Virus record (IMG/VR): IMGVR_UViG_3300042924_004826
Coordinates: 1 to 24,382 of that record
From: a virus
Length of the DNA: 24,382 bases
Reading direction: 5' to 3' (one strand)
The notes beneath the pieces were generated by a model. It saw nothing but the letters and a program-made list of their open reading frames with translations, made no database searches and was not told where the DNA came from. The translations under genes were made by a program, and so were the position numbers. Positions 21,186 to 24,382 of the stretch are shown here, piece by piece (the stretch's first letter is position 1; every line of letters starts with the position of its first letter).

Positions 21186-22504
21186 GTGTCGCTCTCCTCG
21201 ACGCCGTCGGGCGCCTCTTCGTCTTGGGTGTCCTCGGCGTCGTCGGGCTCCTCGACTTCGGGCGCCGCCTCGTCTTCCGCGGCGGTCTCCTCCAGCTCGG
21301 GGGCTTCGTCCTCCTCAAACCAGTAGCGCACGCGCCACCCGTCGACGGGGAGGTCGAGGTTGCCGACGCGATTCAGCTCCTCCGCCACCCGGCTACACAA
21401 GCGCTCATCTGCGAACCGGAAGACGGGCGCGTATCGCTGTTGGGCGGTCTGCTTCGCGGTCGCACTGATCTCCAGGGCGTAGCCCGAGCGAGGATCGCCA
21501 CTGACTCGCGCGGCGTCCGCGGGGTCAAGGTCGAGATAGGCCGCCATCCGGCGTTCATACCCCTGGATCCCCTGGGCGATCTCGGTCGGGTTGCCTCCGC
21601 TCTGCCACTGCCCCACGATCGGCTGGGTCTCGATCTCGCGTCGCGTGCCCTGCAGCACGGTCGACGGGTCAGTGACGATGGCGCTCCGAGCCGCCGCCCC
21701 GGAGCCTTCGGGAGACGCCGGGCCCCAAGCGACGTCGATGGAGTACCGCTGGGGCCAGCTCGCGTCTTGCAAGACGTGCAGGTAGAACGTCCACTGCACG
21801 GCGACCGACAGCGTCCCCCAGTACAGCTCTTGCTCCTCGAAGGGATCCCAGAGCGCCCCGGTCATCGCCGCATGGTAGAGGACGTGAGGGATCCCCTCGC
21901 GACCGTCGCCCAGGCCGCGGATCTCATCGCCGCGGATCGACTCGACGCGCATGGGCTGACCGACGCGGTACACGTCGACCACCCACTGGGGTTCCCGGCC
22001 GACGGTGCGGATCCGGTACTCCCGCAGCTCGACCGGCTGATCCGGTTGCAGCGGGTCGGGAACGCCGACGACCAGGTCTGGGTAGACCGGCCGAAGAAGG
22101 ACGTCGTACGATCCGTCCGAGCGGGTCACGCCCTGGACGTCGAGGAGCATCTCGCGCAGTCCGAGCGTGTCGCGCTGCAGTCGCTGGAGGAGAGGGATCG
22201 CGCCGGCGAGATCCATGTGCCGCGACAGGACGACCGCCGCGGCGGCGTCGTCGTGCTCGATCGTCCAAGGCCGATCGTACAGAGTCGCCCGACCGCCGGC
22301 CGCTTTGCGAAAGGGGTTGGCGCTCAGGTCCGGCGTCCCCCAGGCGTCGGCGCGCACCGACCCGACCCGACGCCGGAGCTCGTCTTCGAGGTCGGTCATC
22401 CACCGCCCGTAAAGCATCCGCCGCCGCCGGCGGGTGTGCTCCCAGCGTTCCGAGTCTTCGCGGTTTGTGGGAGCGGGCGGGACGTGGACGGGCATCGAAG
22501 ACAT
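21182..22504 (-). CDS. Portal protein
   Basis: The protein has 440 residues. Helical stem-like parts (RRRRMLYGRWMTDLEDELRR) are followed by the core with LRDMLLD-type strands (DVQGVTRSDGSYDVLLRP), RIRTVGREPQWVVDVYRV and WDPFEEQELYWGTLSVAVQW. A long helix near residues 310-400 includes TEIAQGIQGYERRMAAYLDL and SGYALEISATAKQTAQQRYA. The C-terminus from about 398 is a highly acidic tail. It forms the twelve-part ring through which DNA enters. Position between the terminase and scaffold is standard. ATG 22504 follows the terminase stop by three bases. Confidence 0.88.
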   Translation of the reverse strand: MSSMPVHVPPAPTNREDSERWEHTRRRRRMLYGRWMTDLEDELRRRVGSVRADAWGTPDLSANPFRKAAGGRATLYDRPWTIEHDDAAAAVVLSRHMDLAGAIPLLQRLQRDTLGLREMLLDVQGVTRSDGSYDVLLRPVYPDLVVGVPDPLQPDQPVELREYRIRTVGREPQWVVDVYRVGQPMRVESIRGDEIRGLGDGREGIPHVLYHAAMTGALWDPFEEQELYWGTLSVAVQWTFYLHVLQDASWPQRYSIDVAWGPASPEGSGAAARSAIVTDPSTVLQGTRREIETQPIVGQWQSGGNPTEIAQGIQGYERRMAAYLDLDPADAARVSGDPRSGYALEISATAKQTAQQRYAPVFRFADERLCSRVAEELNRVGNLDLPVDGWRVRYWFEEDEAPELEETAAEDEAAPEVEEPDDAEDTQDEEAPDGVEESDT

Positions 22505-22507
22505 GCA

Positions 22508-23977
22508 TCACCCGAAGCGGACTACAGAGGAAGACGACCGACGGCGCGACCGCTCGCCGAAGATCCAAGGGTCAAGGGCGTAGCGCAGGGCGTCCACCGG
22601 GTCTTTATAGTCCGAGTCGCGCATATCCCACCGCTCCATGGAGTCGATAAGCCGCCGGCACCGCGGGTGCACGGTCAGGCGACCCGACGACACTAGGTGG
22701 TAGACGTATCGCGCCCCGATCCGCAGACTACCAGCGCGGCCCTCTCCGCGTTTTACGGTTTCAATCTGCACCGGGGCCCCGTTGCCGATCTGCCCCGTGC
22801 GAAACAATTCTTTCGCGATGTGCGCCGCCAGATCCTTGTTGCTCTTCTGACCGCCGGTCCCGGGCATGTGAACGCGGTCGCCGTGCGCAAGGTCGACGTC
22901 GGACCACCGGAGCCCGTGGCGCTCCAGCATGGAGAGGATCCCCTCGGCATCGTGACGCGGTTGGGCGACGCCGGTCGCGTCGACGTACTCGTCGATGACG
23001 TGCACCACCGGCGCCTCGGAGTCGCGTTCATCGACGTAGAGCAGGAGAGCGATCTGCTTGCCGGGTCGGTCGCCGTGGTCAACGCCGATGGCGACGGTAA
23101 ACTCTGGCGCGTCGGGCAGGGCCGGCGAGATATTCGCCGAGCACCATCGGCTGAAGTATCGATCGGTGGTACCGCCCCTCCATGCGCCGTCCACCACGAT
23201 CGGCCGCTCCCAGTCGTCGCACAAGTCGCCGAGTTTGGCGATCCACGCTGCATCCTTGGGGACACCTGACGCCGTGGTGACTGGCTTCGACGTGCCGACC
23301 GGGATGAGCTCCGCTTCGGTCAGCGGTCGCCAATGGTCGTGGATGGTCCCGGCTTCGCAGAGCGAGCGCAAGTGCTCGATCGTCTCGTCGGGTGCGTTGA
23401 TCGGGGTCAAGCTCATGAGCAGGACGCCGCCGCGGTCCTCGAGGCGCTTCGCCGCTTCGACCAAGAGGCGGGTCGAGCTCGGTGGCTCGTCAAAGAGGAC
23501 CACATCAATCGACGCGCCGGCGAAGCTGATCGTATCCTGGCCCGCTGTCTTGATCCGAATCAATGACCCGTTGCGAAACTTGACAACTGGCGACTTGATC
23601 GGGGCGAAGCCTTGCTCCACTGTGTAAGCCGTGCGCGGGTCAAGCTCGCCCCAAGGCAGGAGCGCGGCCAGTTTTTCCTGGATCCCAAGGCTCTGCTGCC
23701 AGCTTGCGCAGATGATGTAGGCTTGGATCGGCGGAGGCGGCACGGCGACGCCCAGGGGATGGCGCCCGCGGCACCGGCCGATCACCTCGGCGAGGGCCGG
23801 CGTGGTCTTGCCGATCGTCTGGTTGCCCGCGCGGATCAGCTTCGCCCAGTGGGTGTCGGCCAGGAACGCCCTCTGCAGGGGCAGCCACCGCATGGCGGCG
23901 ATCGGGTCGCGTGCGCGGTCCGCCGCGGCGGCCTGCACCCCGGCGAGGATCGCGCGCATCGCCTCGACGTCGATCAC
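22508..23977 (-). CDS. terL: Terminase large subunit (ATPase and nuclease)
   Basis: I use the GTG at 23977, just after the small-subunit stop, giving 489 residues; the ATG at 23959 is also possible, and the frame further upstream lies within the small-subunit gene. Walker A is GNQTIGKT (51-58), Walker B is VVLFDE (159-164), and the coupling motif is SLTP (189-192). The nuclease part has IGVDHGD (D300), HVIDEY (D329) and KDPVDALRY (D462), which are the metal-binding acids of the RNase H-like fold. The enzyme cuts the concatemer and pumps DNA through the portal. The Walker A with Asn-Gln after Gly and the motif spacing are typical of large terminases. Confidence 0.95.
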   Translation of the reverse strand: MIDVEAMRAILAGVQAAAADRARDPIAAMRWLPLQRAFLADTHWAKLIRAGNQTIGKTTPALAEVIGRCRGRHPLGVAVPPPPIQAYIICASWQQSLGIQEKLAALLPWGELDPRTAYTVEQGFAPIKSPVVKFRNGSLIRIKTAGQDTISFAGASIDVVLFDEPPSSTRLLVEAAKRLEDRGGVLLMSLTPINAPDETIEHLRSLCEAGTIHDHWRPLTEAELIPVGTSKPVTTASGVPKDAAWIAKLGDLCDDWERPIVVDGAWRGGTTDRYFSRWCSANISPALPDAPEFTVAIGVDHGDRPGKQIALLLYVDERDSEAPVVHVIDEYVDATGVAQPRHDAEGILSMLERHGLRWSDVDLAHGDRVHMPGTGGQKSNKDLAAHIAKELFRTGQIGNGAPVQIETVKRGEGRAGSLRIGARYVYHLVSSGRLTVHPRCRRLIDSMERWDMRDSDYKDPVDALRYALDPWIFGERSRRRSSSSVVRFG

Positions 23978-23978
23978 G

Positions 23979-24305
23979 TCACCGCCCGAAGTGCACGAGG
24001 CGCGGGCGACGACGCTGCTCGATGGCCTCGGCGAGGCGATCGACGAAGGCATCGGGCAACGAGGGCACGAGCGCGATCACCTGATCCAGCATGGCGTCGG
24101 GAGTCTGCGCCCGATCGGCCTCAAGCGCGGCGAGCTCGGCCTCCTCAGCGGCGCGGAGATCGGCCTGCAAGTCGCGCTTCGTACGGAGCAGGCGCTCGGC
24201 GGCGACGTAGCTGCCGGCCTCGGTCGCGGAGCGCTGCAGCTTGTCGGCCTCGTCGAGCAGGGCGCGCAATTCGCGCACAGTGCGGGCGATCTTGGGTCGA
24301 GCCAT
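23979..24305 (-). CDS. Probable terminase small subunit
   Basis: The protein has 108 residues: MARPKIARTVRELRALLDEA, then a coiled coil (residues 25-65) and a helical C-terminus, LDQVIALVPSLPDAFVDRLA, ending in basic RRRPRLVHFGR. The position directly in front of the large subunit and the coiled-coil core fit small terminases, which recognise the packaging site as a ring. No clear helix-turn-helix is visible, so the call rests on position. GGAGGAG lies nine bases before the ATG. Confidence 0.65.
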   Translation of the reverse strand: MARPKIARTVRELRALLDEADKLQRSATEAGSYVAAERLLRTKRDLQADLRAAEEAELAALEADRAQTPDAMLDQVIALVPSLPDAFVDRLAEAIEQRRRPRLVHFGR

Positions 24306-24314
24306 AGGTAAAAA

Positions 24315-24321
24315 CTCCTCC
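24315..24321 (-). promoter_or_regulatory. Ribosome-binding site of the terminase small subunit gene
   Basis: GGAGGAG on the minus strand ends nine bases before ATG 24305 and fixes the start. The 60 bases upstream are A/T-rich for this genome and hold a TATTTT, and may carry the late promoter, but no -35 box at the right distance is visible before the window ends. Confidence 0.65.
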
Positions 24322-24382
24322 GTATTGACGGTTAGACCGGCGTTTTGGGAAAATAGTGCGCGCGTAACAAAACAACGGCAAC

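Noticed and set aside
24145-24381. ORF at the right edge of the window
   Set aside because: It reads through the small terminase gene in another frame and has only a weak TTG start.
24322-24382. Late promoter upstream of the terminase small subunit
   Set aside because: A TATTTT is present, but no -35-like box sits at 16-18 bases; TTGTTT is only 14 bases away. The window ends before the region is complete.

Overview
The window reads as part of a tailed-phage (or prophage) genome with very high GC. It has a tape measure, a tail tube, a frameshifted tail-assembly chaperone pair and no visible sheath gene, so a siphovirus-like virion is the best fit. The host is not identifiable from the sequence; the base composition only says a high-GC bacterium. 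Nothing rRNA, tRNA, CRISPR or IS-like was recognised.

Layout. Positions 1-3351 are plus-strand 'early' genes. They comprise the 3' end of a duplicated small gene cut by the window edge, a GGNCGN hexamer array, a full copy of the small gene (520-801), three more arrays, then single-stranded DNA-binding protein (1254-1607), a Pro-rich protein with two winged-helix-like segments (1607-2623) and a DEDD-type exonuclease (2620-3351). Positions 3330-24305 are a minus-strand late operon, read right to left: terminase small and large subunits, portal, scaffold, major capsid, several head or neck proteins, head-tail connector, tail terminator, tail tube, chaperones G and GT, a gp10-like protein, tape measure, a sialidase-like tail protein, a hub-like protein, fibre or decoration proteins, then a holin-like membrane protein and an M15 peptidase endolysin. 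The two blocks converge and overlap by 22 bases at 3330-3351.

The most unusual part is 130-1257. The hexamer arrays are not simply noncoding. In one frame each is an ORF that begins M-(V/I)-(T/A)-L-(L/R)-A-G and continues as Ser-Trp/Ser-Arg/Ser-Gly dipeptides. From 520 to 3351 every stop overlaps the next start (TAGTG, ATGA, ATGA, ATGA, TGATG, GTGA), so three of these microproteins are inserted in an unbroken translational-coupling chain that leads into ssb. One array ends in a perfect four-run G-quadruplex motif over the next ribosome-binding site. This is a candidate undescribed phage microprotein array. The alternative, that the arrays act only as DNA or are slippage products, is not excluded.

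The late genes form a compact operon with mostly 1-4 base start/stop overlaps. It packages DNA (terminase, portal), builds the head on a scaffold with no protease gene seen, joins head to tail, builds the tail on the tape measure using a -1 frameshift at GGGTTTT, decorates the tail with receptor-binding proteins and ends with lysis genes.
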